This document shows, piece by piece, positions 36,797 to 44,412 of a stretch of 64,000 nt of DNA (positions are counted from its first letter, which is position 1; each line of letters starts with the position of its first letter). The stretch is from DATFDN01 sp963767645 (GTDB lineage Bacteria > Pseudomonadota > Alphaproteobacteria > Acetobacterales > Acetobacteraceae). A program made the position numbers and the translations under genes. The notes beneath the pieces were generated by a model. It saw nothing but the letters and a program-made list of their open reading frames with translations. It searched no databases and was not told where the DNA came from. The stretch is from positions 111,089-175,088 of the forward strand of contig CAVYEW010000002.1 in assembly GCA_963767645.1 (NCBI GenBank), in the 5' to 3' direction.

Positions 36797-37767
36797 GCGC
36801 GTGCCTCCCGCCGCCGGCGCCAGCGCAGATAGATCCCGTACGGCGCCATCACCACCAGCAGCGACAGCAGCATCAGCACCGCGGCCGCCGCGCCGCGGCC
36901 GAGCTCGCTGCGCTGGAACATGAAGTCATAGACGACCAGCGCCGGCAGCATGGTGGAGATGCCCGGCCCGCCGCCGGTCAGCGCGCGCACCAGATCGAAG
37001 GTCTTGATGGCGAATTGCAGCAGGATCACCAGCACGGTGACGAAGATCGGCCAGATCGTCGGCAGCACCACCCGCCGATAGGTCCGCCACGGCCCGGCCC
37101 CGTCAATCTGCGCCGCCTTGACCAAATCCGCATCCACCGAGCGCAGCCCGGCGAGGAACAGCGCCATCGCGAACCCCGCTCCCTGCCAGGCCCCGGCAAG
37201 AATCAGCGTGTAGATCGCCTTGTCGGGCTCCACCAGCCAATCGAAGCGGAACCCGGTCCAGCCGACATCGCGCACCAGCTTCTGGATGCCGAGGCCGGGG
37301 TTGAGCAGCCAGCTCCAGATGGTGCCGGTGACGACGAAGGAGACCGCGAGCGGATAGAGGAAGATGGTGCGCAGCACGTTCTCCCCGCGCACCCGCTGAT
37401 CGAGCAGGATCGCCAGCAGCAGGCCGAGCGCCATGGTCAGCGCCACGAAACCCACCCCGTAGATCACCAGGTTGACGTAGGCGACCTGGAAATTCGCCGT
37501 GCGCATGATCGCCCGGTAGTTGCGCAACCCGACCCAGCCGGATTCAGGCAGCAGCGTGGAGGGGGTGAAGGAGACCCAGCCGGTCCAGGCGGTGAACACC
37601 AGCACGTGCCCGGCGGCGATCAGCAGCGGCACCCAGATCGCCAGCTGCGCCAGCACGTCACCGAGCCGGCCCCGCCAGGCGGGCCGGCGCGGCGCCACAT
37701 GCCTCGCCGGTGCCGGCGTGGGGACCGAGCCCTGGCCGGGCCAGCTGGTGATCTCGTCGGCCGGCAT
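36793..37767 (-). CDS. Sugar ABC transporter permease (MalF type)
   Basis: A 324-residue permease with a proline-rich cytoplasmic N-terminus and six membrane helices. The EAA loop is DADLVKAAQIDGAGPWRTYRRVVLPTIWP. It pairs with the MalG-type permease, whose start it overlaps by 4 bp. It follows the binding protein gene by 6 bp, so all four genes read as one operon. Confidence 0.92.
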   Translation of the reverse strand: MPADEITSWPGQGSVPTPAPARHVAPRRPAWRGRLGDVLAQLAIWVPLLIAAGHVLVFTAWTGWVSFTPSTLLPESGWVGLRNYRAIMRTANFQVAYVNLVIYGVGFVALTMALGLLLAILLDQRVRGENVLRTIFLYPLAVSFVVTGTIWSWLLNPGLGIQKLVRDVGWTGFRFDWLVEPDKAIYTLILAGAWQGAGFAMALFLAGLRSVDADLVKAAQIDGAGPWRTYRRVVLPTIWPIFVTVLVILLQFAIKTFDLVRALTGGGPGISTMLPALVVYDFMFQRSELGRGAAAAVLMLLSLLVVMAPYGIYLRWRRRREARA

Positions 37768-37773
37768 GGCGCC

Positions 37774-39045
37774 TCAGAGCGCGTTCTCGACGGCGTTGAC
37801 CAGCCGCTTCTGCGCCTCCGCCGCCGGGATCGCGCTGTTGTGGACGAACTCCGTCAGCACGTCGATCATCGCCGCGGTGATCTGGTTGGGCTGCGCCATG
37901 TTGTGCGCCAGGCTCAGCACCACCCGCTGCTGCTCGATCGCCGCGCGCAGATTCTGCGCCGCGTTGCGCTGGCCGTCGGTGAAGCCCTTGGCCGACAGAT
38001 CGACATCGGTGCGCGCCGGGATCGAGCCGGTGATCTTCGAGTACATCTCCTGCGTGCTAGGCATCATCACCACCTCGGCAAACAGCTTCTGCCCGGATTG
38101 CAGATCAGGCGCCTTCTGCTTCCAGAACATGAAGGAATCGGCGTTGAGGTCGAAGCAGGGCGGACCGCTCTCCTGCGGCGCCGGCCCGCTGCTGAAATCC
38201 GCCTCGGTCGCGCCGGCGCGCAGCAGGTTGCCCTGCGCCCAGCCGCCCATCAGCACCATGCCCATCTCGCCCTTCATGAAGGCGGGCAGGTTCACCTGCC
38301 AGTTCTGCGCCGCGATCGACGGGCTCATCCAGTCCGCCATCTTGCGCAGCTGCTCAAAGGCGGCCAGCACCTCCTTGCCGCGCAGCGCACCGGTGTCGAG
38401 CTGCATGAGGGCGCGGCGATAGACCTCCGGGCTGATGCCGGCGAGCGCGATCTCGAACTTCATCCCGTCATCGTAGCGGGCGCCGCCATTGGCGAGCGGG
38501 ATCATCCCGGCCGCCTTCATCTTCGCCGCCGTCTCGTTGAACTCGGCCCAGGATGCGGGGGCCTTGGACACGCCGGCGCGCTGCATCCCCTTGGTGGACA
38601 TGAACAGCGTGTTGATGCGGTAGATCTGCAGCGGCAGCGCGATCCAGTGCCCGCCCGGCTGACAGGTCTTGCCCAGCTCCGCCGGCACCTTGGCCCCGTA
38701 GCCCGCCGCCTGCACCCAGGGCGTGATGTCCACGGTCGGCGCCAGCTTCGACCAGGCGGCGATCTCCGGCCCCTTGAGCTGCGAGATTGCCGGCGGGTCG
38801 CCCGCCAGGATCTGCGCCCGCAGCTTGTTCATCATCTCGGTGGTGAAGCCCGGAACCGGGTTGTGCTGCCAGACCCCGCCATGCTCCTCGAACACCTTGC
38901 CGAGCGCCGAGATCGCCGCGCCGTCGCTGCCGGCGGACCATTGCGTTATGACGGTGACGCGCGGCTTGGCGCCTTGCGCCTGCGTGCGCGCCGCGAGCAG
39001 CGCGGCGGAGCCAGCCAGCACGCCACGCCGTGTCAAATGCGGCAT
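37774..39045 (-). CDS. Extracellular sugar-binding protein (ABC, family 1)
   Basis: A 423-residue periplasmic binding protein with a Tat-like signal (MPHLTRRGVLAGSAALLAAR; twin arginine at residues 6-7). The mature part (VTVITQWSAGSDGAAISALG...GFTTEMMNKLRAQILAGDPPAISQL) resembles the glucose/mannose-type GtsA group of family 1 solute-binding proteins. It delivers a mono- or oligosaccharide to the permeases. It is the first gene of the operon; the sugar cannot be identified from sequence. Confidence 0.9.
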   Translation of the reverse strand: MPHLTRRGVLAGSAALLAARTQAQGAKPRVTVITQWSAGSDGAAISALGKVFEEHGGVWQHNPVPGFTTEMMNKLRAQILAGDPPAISQLKGPEIAAWSKLAPTVDITPWVQAAGYGAKVPAELGKTCQPGGHWIALPLQIYRINTLFMSTKGMQRAGVSKAPASWAEFNETAAKMKAAGMIPLANGGARYDDGMKFEIALAGISPEVYRRALMQLDTGALRGKEVLAAFEQLRKMADWMSPSIAAQNWQVNLPAFMKGEMGMVLMGGWAQGNLLRAGATEADFSSGPAPQESGPPCFDLNADSFMFWKQKAPDLQSGQKLFAEVVMMPSTQEMYSKITGSIPARTDVDLSAKGFTDGQRNAAQNLRAAIEQQRVVLSLAHNMAQPNQITAAMIDVLTEFVHNSAIPAAEAQKRLVNAVENAL

Positions 39046-39236
39046 CGGTTTCTCCCTCCCTTGCGGGTCATGCTAGCGGCGGTGAGGCTCGGCCCGGCCG
39101 CCCATGTCTTTCACGCGAGTAGCATAGACGCGGGTGCTCGGGCCAAGCCAGCCTGTAGCATTGAACTTCGCCTGCCCGCCCGGTTCCCTAGGCGCCCGCG
39201 CACGTCTTTCCGCCGTCAGCACGGACGTTCTAAATG

Positions 39237-39282
39237 CCCCCTCTCCCCCGCTTGCCGGGGGAGAGGGTCGGGGTGAGGGGGG
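39237..39282. repeat. R1 palindromic repeat in the ABC-operon upstream region
   Basis: CCCCCTCTCCCCCGCTTGCC, then GGGGGAGAGGGTCGGGGTGAGG. The surrounding 39046-39375 has no gene and presumably contains the operon promoter, not identifiable by eye. Confidence 0.7.
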
Positions 39283-39375
39283 CAGCCGAACGGCAGCCAC
39301 ACACAAAGCCGGATCTGTGACACAGGTACGCCTGGAAACGCTCGAAACCAATTAAAAACTGCTGACGCTATCGCC

Positions 39376-39540
39376 TTGGTTCGGAGGCCAGATCGCGGCG
39401 GCTACTACCATTACAGCTCTTCCGCTGTCCGGGGCTGCGGCCGCGTCATTCCCGTCGATGTCTACGTGCCAGGCTGCCCTCCGACAGCAGACGCTCTGCT
39501 ATACGGCATCTTGCAGTTGCACAAAAAAGTTCGGCGATCT
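39376..39540 (+). pseudogene. NuoB (complex I subunit) C-terminal fragment
   Basis: The frame reads GGYYHYSSSAVRGCGRVIPV, then [20 protein letters not shown], then LHKKVRR. This is the C-terminal part of NuoB, including the [20 protein letters not shown] signature and one of the cysteines that bind cluster N2. The N-terminal two thirds are absent, and the frame runs on without the normal stop. No other nuo gene is present, so this is a stray duplicated or transferred fragment. Confidence 0.8.
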
Positions 39541-39815
39541 TCTGATGCTCGGCGGCGAGTTCCAGGTCATCAGGAGGATCACCGCGCGTATTCGAACCGC
39601 GACCGACTGCAACTCCCATATCTCGGAATCATAGGGCGTGCCTGATCGTGTCAAGCAGTTGGCGAAGAAATGGGTCAAGTGAGAACATCGAATAATACCG
39701 CAAGCTGCTTGCGCTCCATTGTTAGAGCAACGTTATGCTTTCAGCAATTCCTATACAGCGCACTATTGCTCCTTTCGCCTGCGAGGATTGTAGACATCCA
39801 AGCAGGCTTGCCTTG

Positions 39816-40085
39816 TCACCGGGGGTGCGGCTTAGCGGTCTGGGCGATCTCACGTTCGATGAGCTGGCGGATAAACCGCGTATAAGGGATGCCTCGGAGC
39901 TTGGCGCGGTCCTTCACGGCGTCAAGCAGCGGCTTTGGAACGCGCATGTTGATATGCGCCGATTTTGCCTCGAACTCGAACTGGACAGGCGTTCCGCCCG
40001 ACAGGTCGTATTCCGCAAGGTTGGCGGTATCAACGAAGTCCTGAGCTTCCTTGTCGGTGTTAAAGGCGGGGATTTTCTTCTTCAT
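39816..40085 (-). CDS. brnA: BrnA-type antitoxin
   Basis: An 89-residue protein: MKKKIPAFNTDKEAQDFVDT at the start, then HINMRVPKPLLDAVKDRAK and IPYTRFIRQLIEREIA, a ribbon-helix-helix of the BrnA/CopG class. It binds the operon DNA and neutralises BrnT. The ATG at 40085 lies inside the 3' end of brnT (about 26 bp overlap) with GAGGAG about 10 bp before it, a typical toxin-first layout. The toxin gene upstream is interrupted, so the antitoxin is now orphaned and cut off from its promoter. Confidence 0.8.
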   Translation of the reverse strand: MKKKIPAFNTDKEAQDFVDTANLAEYDLSGGTPVQFEFEAKSAHINMRVPKPLLDAVKDRAKLRGIPYTRFIRQLIEREIAQTAKPHPR

Positions 40086-40267
40086 AGCTCTCAATCTCCT
40101 CTCGGTGCATATAGCGGGCACTTAGTGTCTGTCCACGATCATCTTGAGTTCCTGGGAATCAGTTATGATTCCATTGTGGCTGCCCCGATTCGCAGGAGCC
40201 GCCTGACCTGAGCCCCTGAATCTCCTCCAGGTTTGAGTAGAGTCCGCTTCGAGCAGGAGGCGGATGG

Positions 40268-40534
40268 ATGAGGAAGTCGCGGTTCACTGAGGAGCAGATC
40301 ATCGGCGTGCTGCGCGAGCAGGAAGCCGGGATGCAGACGGCCGACCTCTGCCGCAAGCACGGGATCAGCCCGGCGACGTTCTATCAGTGGAAAGCCAAGT
40401 TCGGCGGGCTCGATGTGTCCGAGGTGCGGCGGCTGCGAGCGCTAGAGGCAGAGAACGCACGGCTGAAGAAGTTGCTGGCGGAGGCAATGCTGGACAACGC
40501 CGTGCTGAAGGACGTGGCATCAAAAAAGTGGTGA
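40268..40534 (+). CDS. IS3-family transposase OrfA (copy 1)
   Basis: An 88-residue protein with a helix-turn-helix (FTEEQIIGVLREQEAGMQTA...LCRKHGISPATFYQWKAKFG) followed by a leucine-zipper-like helix (LRALEAENARLKKLLAEAML). It recognises the inverted repeats. A slippery A-AAA-AAG heptamer at 40522-40528, in the zero frame, precedes its stop and allows a -1 shift into OrfB to make the OrfAB transposase. Confidence 0.92.
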   Translation: MRKSRFTEEQIIGVLREQEAGMQTADLCRKHGISPATFYQWKAKFGGLDVSEVRRLRALEAENARLKKLLAEAMLDNAVLKDVASKKW

Positions 40535-41520
40535 CGCCCGCAGCACGGAGGGGCGCTGTTTCCGCGGTGCGCGACGCGCACGGGATCAGCGAGCGGCGGG
40601 CGTGTGCACTCCTCGGCGCGGATCGCAGTATGGTTCGCTACCGGGCGAGCAGGCCGGACGACGGCAATTTGCGAACCCGACTGTGCAGCCTGGCGGCCGA
40701 GCGGCGCCGGTTCGGCTATCGCCGTCTCGGCCTGTTGCTTGCCCGGGAAGGGCTGCGGCCGAACCACAAGAAGCTGCGTCGCCTATATCGGGAGGAGCGG
40801 CTGCAGGTGCGTCGTCGTGGCGGCCGCAAGCGGGCGATCGGCACGCGGGCACCCATGGCGGTGCCGGAGGTGGTCAACCAGCGCTGGTCGCTGGACTTCG
40901 CGTCGGACACGCTGGCGGACGGCCGCCGGTTCCGGATCCTGTGCGTGGTGGACGACTTCAGCCGCGAGTGCCTGGCGCTGGTGGCCGACACGTCGCTGTC
41001 CGGCAAGCGGGTCGCGCGCGAGCTGGACACCGTCGCCGCGGCGCGTAGCTTGCCGCTGGCGGTGGTGAGCGACAACGGCACGGAGCTGACCAGCGTGGCG
41101 ATCCTGCGCTGGTCGCAGGACCGGGCGGTGGGCTGGCACTACATCGCGCCTGGCAAGCCGCAGCAGAACGCGTTCGCCGAGAGCTTCATCGGCCGCCTGC
41201 GCGACGAGTGCCTGAACGAGACCGTGTTTACCTCGCTGCGGCACGCCCGGGCCGTGTTGGCGAACTGGCAGCGCGACTACAATGAGATCAGGCCGCATTC
41301 GGCGTTGAATGGCCGCGCGCCCGGCTCGACTAGGCTGCCGCTGTGCTCGCCTGGCTCAAGCCCGCTGCGCGTCGCCTCCGGCGATGGCCTGCGGCCAGGC
41401 TTGACCCAGGCGGCGCGCGACGGCGGGACGAATCATGGCCGGGACGGAGACACGGCGCTCGACCGAACCGAGAAACACCGTCACGATCGGCGTGGCGGCA
41501 ACCGCGGACTCTACTTCTGA
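40528..41520 (+). CDS. IS3-family transposase OrfB (copy 1)
   Basis: A 330-residue integrase-fold (rve) domain in the -1 frame relative to OrfA. The DDE core is recognisable: WSLDFASDTLADGRRF (D), AVVSDNGTELTS (D), and QQNAFAESFIGRLRDECLNE (E). It is expressed mainly as the OrfAB fusion through the slippery heptamer; a GTG at 40528 could also start OrfB alone. It is intact in this copy. Confidence 0.92.
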   Translation: MVTPAARRGAVSAVRDAHGISERRACALLGADRSMVRYRASRPDDGNLRTRLCSLAAERRRFGYRRLGLLLAREGLRPNHKKLRRLYREERLQVRRRGGRKRAIGTRAPMAVPEVVNQRWSLDFASDTLADGRRFRILCVVDDFSRECLALVADTSLSGKRVARELDTVAAARSLPLAVVSDNGTELTSVAILRWSQDRAVGWHYIAPGKPQQNAFAESFIGRLRDECLNETVFTSLRHARAVLANWQRDYNEIRPHSALNGRAPGSTRLPLCSPGSSPLRVASGDGLRPGLTQAARDGGTNHGRDGDTALDRTEKHRHDRRGGNRGLYF

Positions 41521-41552
41521 CTGGAGGGAAGAAGGGGCTCAGGTCACGCCCG

Positions 41553-42391
41553 ATGTGGACTGTTGAGAATCGCGCCCGATATGACCGCAGCAAGCTGCGC
41601 TACCCCAGCGATCTGACCGGTGAGGAGTGGGCGCTGGCCAAGGGGGAAATTCCACGCGCCAAGCGTGGCGGCAACAAGCGGACTGTAGACGTGCGTGAGG
41701 TGATGAACGGGCTGATGTATGTGCTGAGCACTGGTTGCCAGTGGCGCGCGATCCCGAAAGATCTGCCGCCACGTAGCACGGTGAACCACTACTTCTGTCG
41801 CTGGCAGCACGACGGCACGCTCGACCGGCTGCACCATGCGCTTTTCGTGCTTTGTCGCGAGCAGGCCGACCGCGAGGCCAGTCCGACCGCGGCCATCATC
41901 GACAGCCAGAGCGTCAAGAGCGCTGAAAAAGGGGGCGTTGGATCGATCCGTCAGGCTTCGACGGTGGCAAGAAGATCAAGGGCAAGAAGCGACACGTCCT
42001 CGTCGATACGCAGGGCCTGCTGATGGATGCCGTCGTGCATTCTGCCGATATGCAGGACCGCGACGGCGGCGTACTGCTGATGGCGACGTTGTTCGGACTG
42101 TATCCGTTCCTGCTGAAGCTCTACGCCGACGCGGGCTACCAGGGGCCGAAGTTTCAGAAAGGTTTGGCCCGGGTCTGCCGCAAGGTGAACGTCGAAATCG
42201 TGCGACGGTGCGACACAGGCAAGTTCGTAGTGCTGCCAAAGCGCTGGATCGTGGAACGCACCATCGCCTGGCTGAACCGCTGCCGGCGCCTGAGCAAGAA
42301 TTGGGAGTGCCTCAACCAAAACGCAATCGCATTCCTCCGCTGGGCGTCAGTTCGACTGATGCTACGAAGGCTTTGCCGAACAACAATATGA
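41553..42391 (+). CDS. IS5-family (IS1031-like) transposase, two frames
   Basis: Frame one starts at the ATG 41553 (MWTVENRARYDRSKLRYPSD) and has the N-terminal domain and the first catalytic segment AAIIDSQSVKSAEKGG. The second frame, at -1, begins near 41930 and gives IDPSGFDGGKKIKGKKRHVL, DAGYQGPKF and LPKRWIVERTIAWLNRCRRL. The switch lies at AAAAAGGGGG (41926-41935). Related elements may use programmed -1 frameshifting here, so this may be normal expression rather than damage. Its Shine-Dalgarno is separated by the IS3-type insertion. Confidence 0.8.
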
Positions 42392-42752
42392 TCTTGGACC
42401 AACTCTTACAGGCCGGATGTAGCGGTGCCCCTCATGTTCCCGGATAGTGAAGACAACGAATACGGCCCGGCCGCGTCTGGTCCTGCCTAGGACGCTGAAC
42501 CGGCGCTCGGTTTGCGAATGGCCTGTATCGGGCAGGATGACGATCGGCCTGGCGAACAGGCTTTCGATTTCTGGCCGGGAAACGCCGTGTTTCCGGCAAT
42601 GTCCGAGGTTTCCGTCATCCCATTCGAATCCTGAAAGCGCGCCGTCCATAATCGTATACTACATCTTTGTGCGCACGAAGGCGAGACCATTGTTTCGATC
42701 CTGAAGCTGTCTCTCCCCCAATCCCCTCCTTGGCCTACAGAAGCCCGCTGGA

Positions 42753-42809
42753 TGGCCTCTAACCTTTCCCTCGTAGGGGGTTTCGTAGCGGGCACCCCCT
42801 CAGAGGCCA
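42753..42809. repeat. Nested hairpin near a recombinase tail
   Basis: An outer pair TGGCCTCT (42753-42760) and AGAGGCCA (42802-42809) encloses an inner pair AGGGGGT (42775-42781) and ACCCCCT (42794-42800). It lies in the gene-poor 42650-42963 stretch between the brnT start and the resolvase tail. No other feature is seen in that stretch. Confidence 0.5.
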
Positions 42810-42963
42810 CTCCACGGCCTTCCGCGCATGTCTACGCCGACCTTGCGGGCGGTTCCTCGACGGACTGGTGAAACTGCCTTCCCTCGCCAAGCCCCTTGAC
42901 GCTCTCTCCGCCGGCCTCACGGCCGACAGTCTGCGCTGTCCTCGCAGGGGGCGCGGGCAGCAC

Positions 42964-43092
42964 ATGGGCCGTCCTTCTGTCCTCACCCCGCAGCAGCAGG
43001 CGGAGGGCCGTCAGCGGCGCGAGGAAGGCGCGACCCTTAAAGAGCTGGCCCGGAGCTCCAACATCAGCATGGCCACGATTTCGCGGCTCAGG
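42964..43092 (+). pseudogene. Serine recombinase (resolvase) C-terminal HTH remnant
   Basis: MGRPSVLTPQQQAEGRQRRE, then EGATLKELARSSNISMATISRLR, matches the C-terminal helix-turn-helix of Tn3-type resolvases and invertases (GRPSKLTPEQ...GATLKELARxYNVSxxTISRL). The catalytic serine domain upstream is absent. The frame continues without a stop into the next gene's region. Confidence 0.65.
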
Positions 43093-43131
43093 TATGAGGT
43101 GCCAATCCGTAACTCAATGAGAACGACAACA

Positions 43132-43815
43132 ATGAACTTCACACTGGCCGATTACGAAAAGGCTTTAGCCGATCTAGCTGAGCAGGAAGCAAAATGGGAC
43201 GCCTATACGGGAAATAATCCGGAGAAGTGGCATGCCGCACGAAAAACCTGCCGCGAACGGGTGCGGCTCATCGAATTAAGCCTCAAGCGCGCAGGCATTC
43301 TTACTCAGACAGCTCACGAACAGGTAGAGCAGGCACTTGATCGAGAGTTCTCGAATGCAAAAAGCAATCAAATTGTCGAGTTCGAAGGCAAGCGATACCA
43401 GCTAAAGTTTATCCCGGCGGCCCGAAGCCGTTCGGGCAAGAGCGTCACTAGTTGGAAACGATGGTGGCAGCTCGTCACAGTGATTGCTGCCTCCGTCTAT
43501 ATGCCTTCTTTGTCGGGTAGCGCCGGTGCTGTGACCACTATCGGATCAAATCTGCTATGCTGGTCTTGGAGCGACATCCGCCGTGCGCCGCTATCCCAAC
43601 AGCCAATGACTTACATTGAGCTTGAGGCATCGGTATTTGCTGAGAGTTGGGCATTTGGCTTCTTATCCGGCTTGGCTGTTGCGAGCGGAAGAGACGTTTT
43701 AAATAACGTTGACGCAAACCAAGTCTGGCCCTGGATTGATAATGCTTGCAGAGTGGAGCCGAACGCTACAGTTGGCGATGTACTTTTGAGATGGTGGAAT
43801 GCTCGGTTCCAATAG
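43132..43815 (+). CDS. Unknown protein with central membrane segment and secreted-type C-terminus
   Basis: A 227-residue protein I cannot assign. Residues 1-120 are hydrophilic and helical (MNFTLADYEKALADLAEQEA...TCRERVRLIELSLKRAGILT). A short hydrophobic stretch (LVTVIAASVYMPSLSGSAGA, about residues 125-144) follows. The remainder (AFGFLSGLAVASGRDVLNNVDANQVWPWIDNACRVEP) weakly resembles small periplasmic HdeA-like or SPASM-free CxxW-type alphaproteobacterial proteins. Base composition is lower in GC than the chromosome, suggesting transfer. The start at 43132 is the best ATG; the frame is open upstream through the resolvase remnant. Confidence 0.55.
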   Translation: MNFTLADYEKALADLAEQEAKWDAYTGNNPEKWHAARKTCRERVRLIELSLKRAGILTQTAHEQVEQALDREFSNAKSNQIVEFEGKRYQLKFIPAARSRSGKSVTSWKRWWQLVTVIAASVYMPSLSGSAGAVTTIGSNLLCWSWSDIRRAPLSQQPMTYIELEASVFAESWAFGFLSGLAVASGRDVLNNVDANQVWPWIDNACRVEPNATVGDVLLRWWNARFQ

Positions 43816-43904
43816 AGCATACAGGATTCCATTCTCCAAATGACCTGAGCCCCTGAATCTCCTCCAGGTTTGAGTAGAGTCCGCTTCGAGCAGGAGGCGG
43901 ATGG

Positions 43905-44171
43905 ATGAGGAAGTCGCGGTTCACTGAGGAGCAGATCATCGGCGTGCTGCGCGAGCAGGAAGCCGGGATGCAGACGGCCGACCTCTGCCGCAAGCACGGG
44001 ATCAGCCCGGCGACGTTCTATCAGTGGAAAGCCAAGTTCGGCGGGCTCGATGTGTCCGAGGTGCGGCGGCTGCGAGCGCTAGAGGCAGAGAACGCACGGC
44101 TGAAGAAGTTGCTGGCGGAGGCAATGCTGGACAACGCCGTGCTGAAGGACGTGGCATCAAAAAAGTGGTGA
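43905..44171 (+). CDS. IS3-family transposase OrfA (copy 2)
   Basis: 88 residues, identical to copy 1 OrfA, including the slippery A-AAA-AAG before its end. It is intact, but its OrfB partner in this copy is interrupted twice. Confidence 0.92.
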   Translation: MRKSRFTEEQIIGVLREQEAGMQTADLCRKHGISPATFYQWKAKFGGLDVSEVRRLRALEAENARLKKLLAEAMLDNAVLKDVASKKW

Positions 44172-44412
44172 CGCCCGCAGCACGGAGGGGCGCTGTTTCC
44201 GCGGTGCGCGACGCGCACGGGATCAGCGAGCGGCGGGCGTGTGCACTCCTCGGCGCGGATCGCAGTATGGTTCGCTACCGGGCGAGCAGGCCGGACGACG
44301 GCAATTTGCGAACCCGACTGTGCAGCCTGGCGGCCGAGCGGCGCCGGTTCGGCTATCGCCGTCTCGGCCTGTTGCTTGCCCGGGAAGGGCTGCGGCCGAA
44401 CCACAAGAAGCT

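Larger units (their letters stand above)
40204..41546 (+). mobile_element. IS3-family (IS407-group-like) element, copy 1
   Basis: 1,343 bp with inverted ends TGACCTGAGCCCC and a 4-bp duplication CGCC (40200-40203 and 41547-41550), the size typical of the IS407 group. It lies between the Shine-Dalgarno (GCAGGAG) and the ATG of the IS1031-like transposase. Confidence 0.9.
40125..42405 (+). mobile_element. IS5-family (IS1031-like) element interrupted by an IS3-family element
   Basis: Imperfect 22-bp inverted ends (GTGTCTGTCCACGATCATCT at 40125; GAGTTGGTCCAAGATCATAT on the other strand at 42405), with 3-bp duplications TTA at 40122-40124 and 42406-42408. A TNA target fits the IS1031 group. Removing the internal IS3-type element and one CGCC leaves 934 bp. 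It interrupts brnT. Confidence 0.85.
40060..42649 (-). pseudogene. brnT: BrnT-type toxin gene split by an IS1031-like element
   Basis: The N-terminal part (42649 down to 42409) reads FEWDDGNLGHCRKHGVSRPEI...RRFSVLGRTRRGRAVFVVFT...HRYIRP, the BrnT ribonuclease fold. The missing end lies beyond the IS at 40121-40060: SARYMHREEIESYEEENPRL. Removing the element and one TTA duplicate joins them exactly in frame as RPVSARYMH, giving 101 residues. BrnT is an RNase toxin; the gene is now inactive. Confidence 0.85.

Noticed and set aside
37015..39276. A 753-codon open frame opposite the sugar ABC genes
   Set aside because: It mirrors three genuine genes with full family motifs on the minus strand and has no domain of its own.
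42487..42810. A 107-codon minus-strand frame over the brnT region
   Set aside because: The BrnT motifs are in a different minus-strand frame; this one has no similarity to anything recognised.
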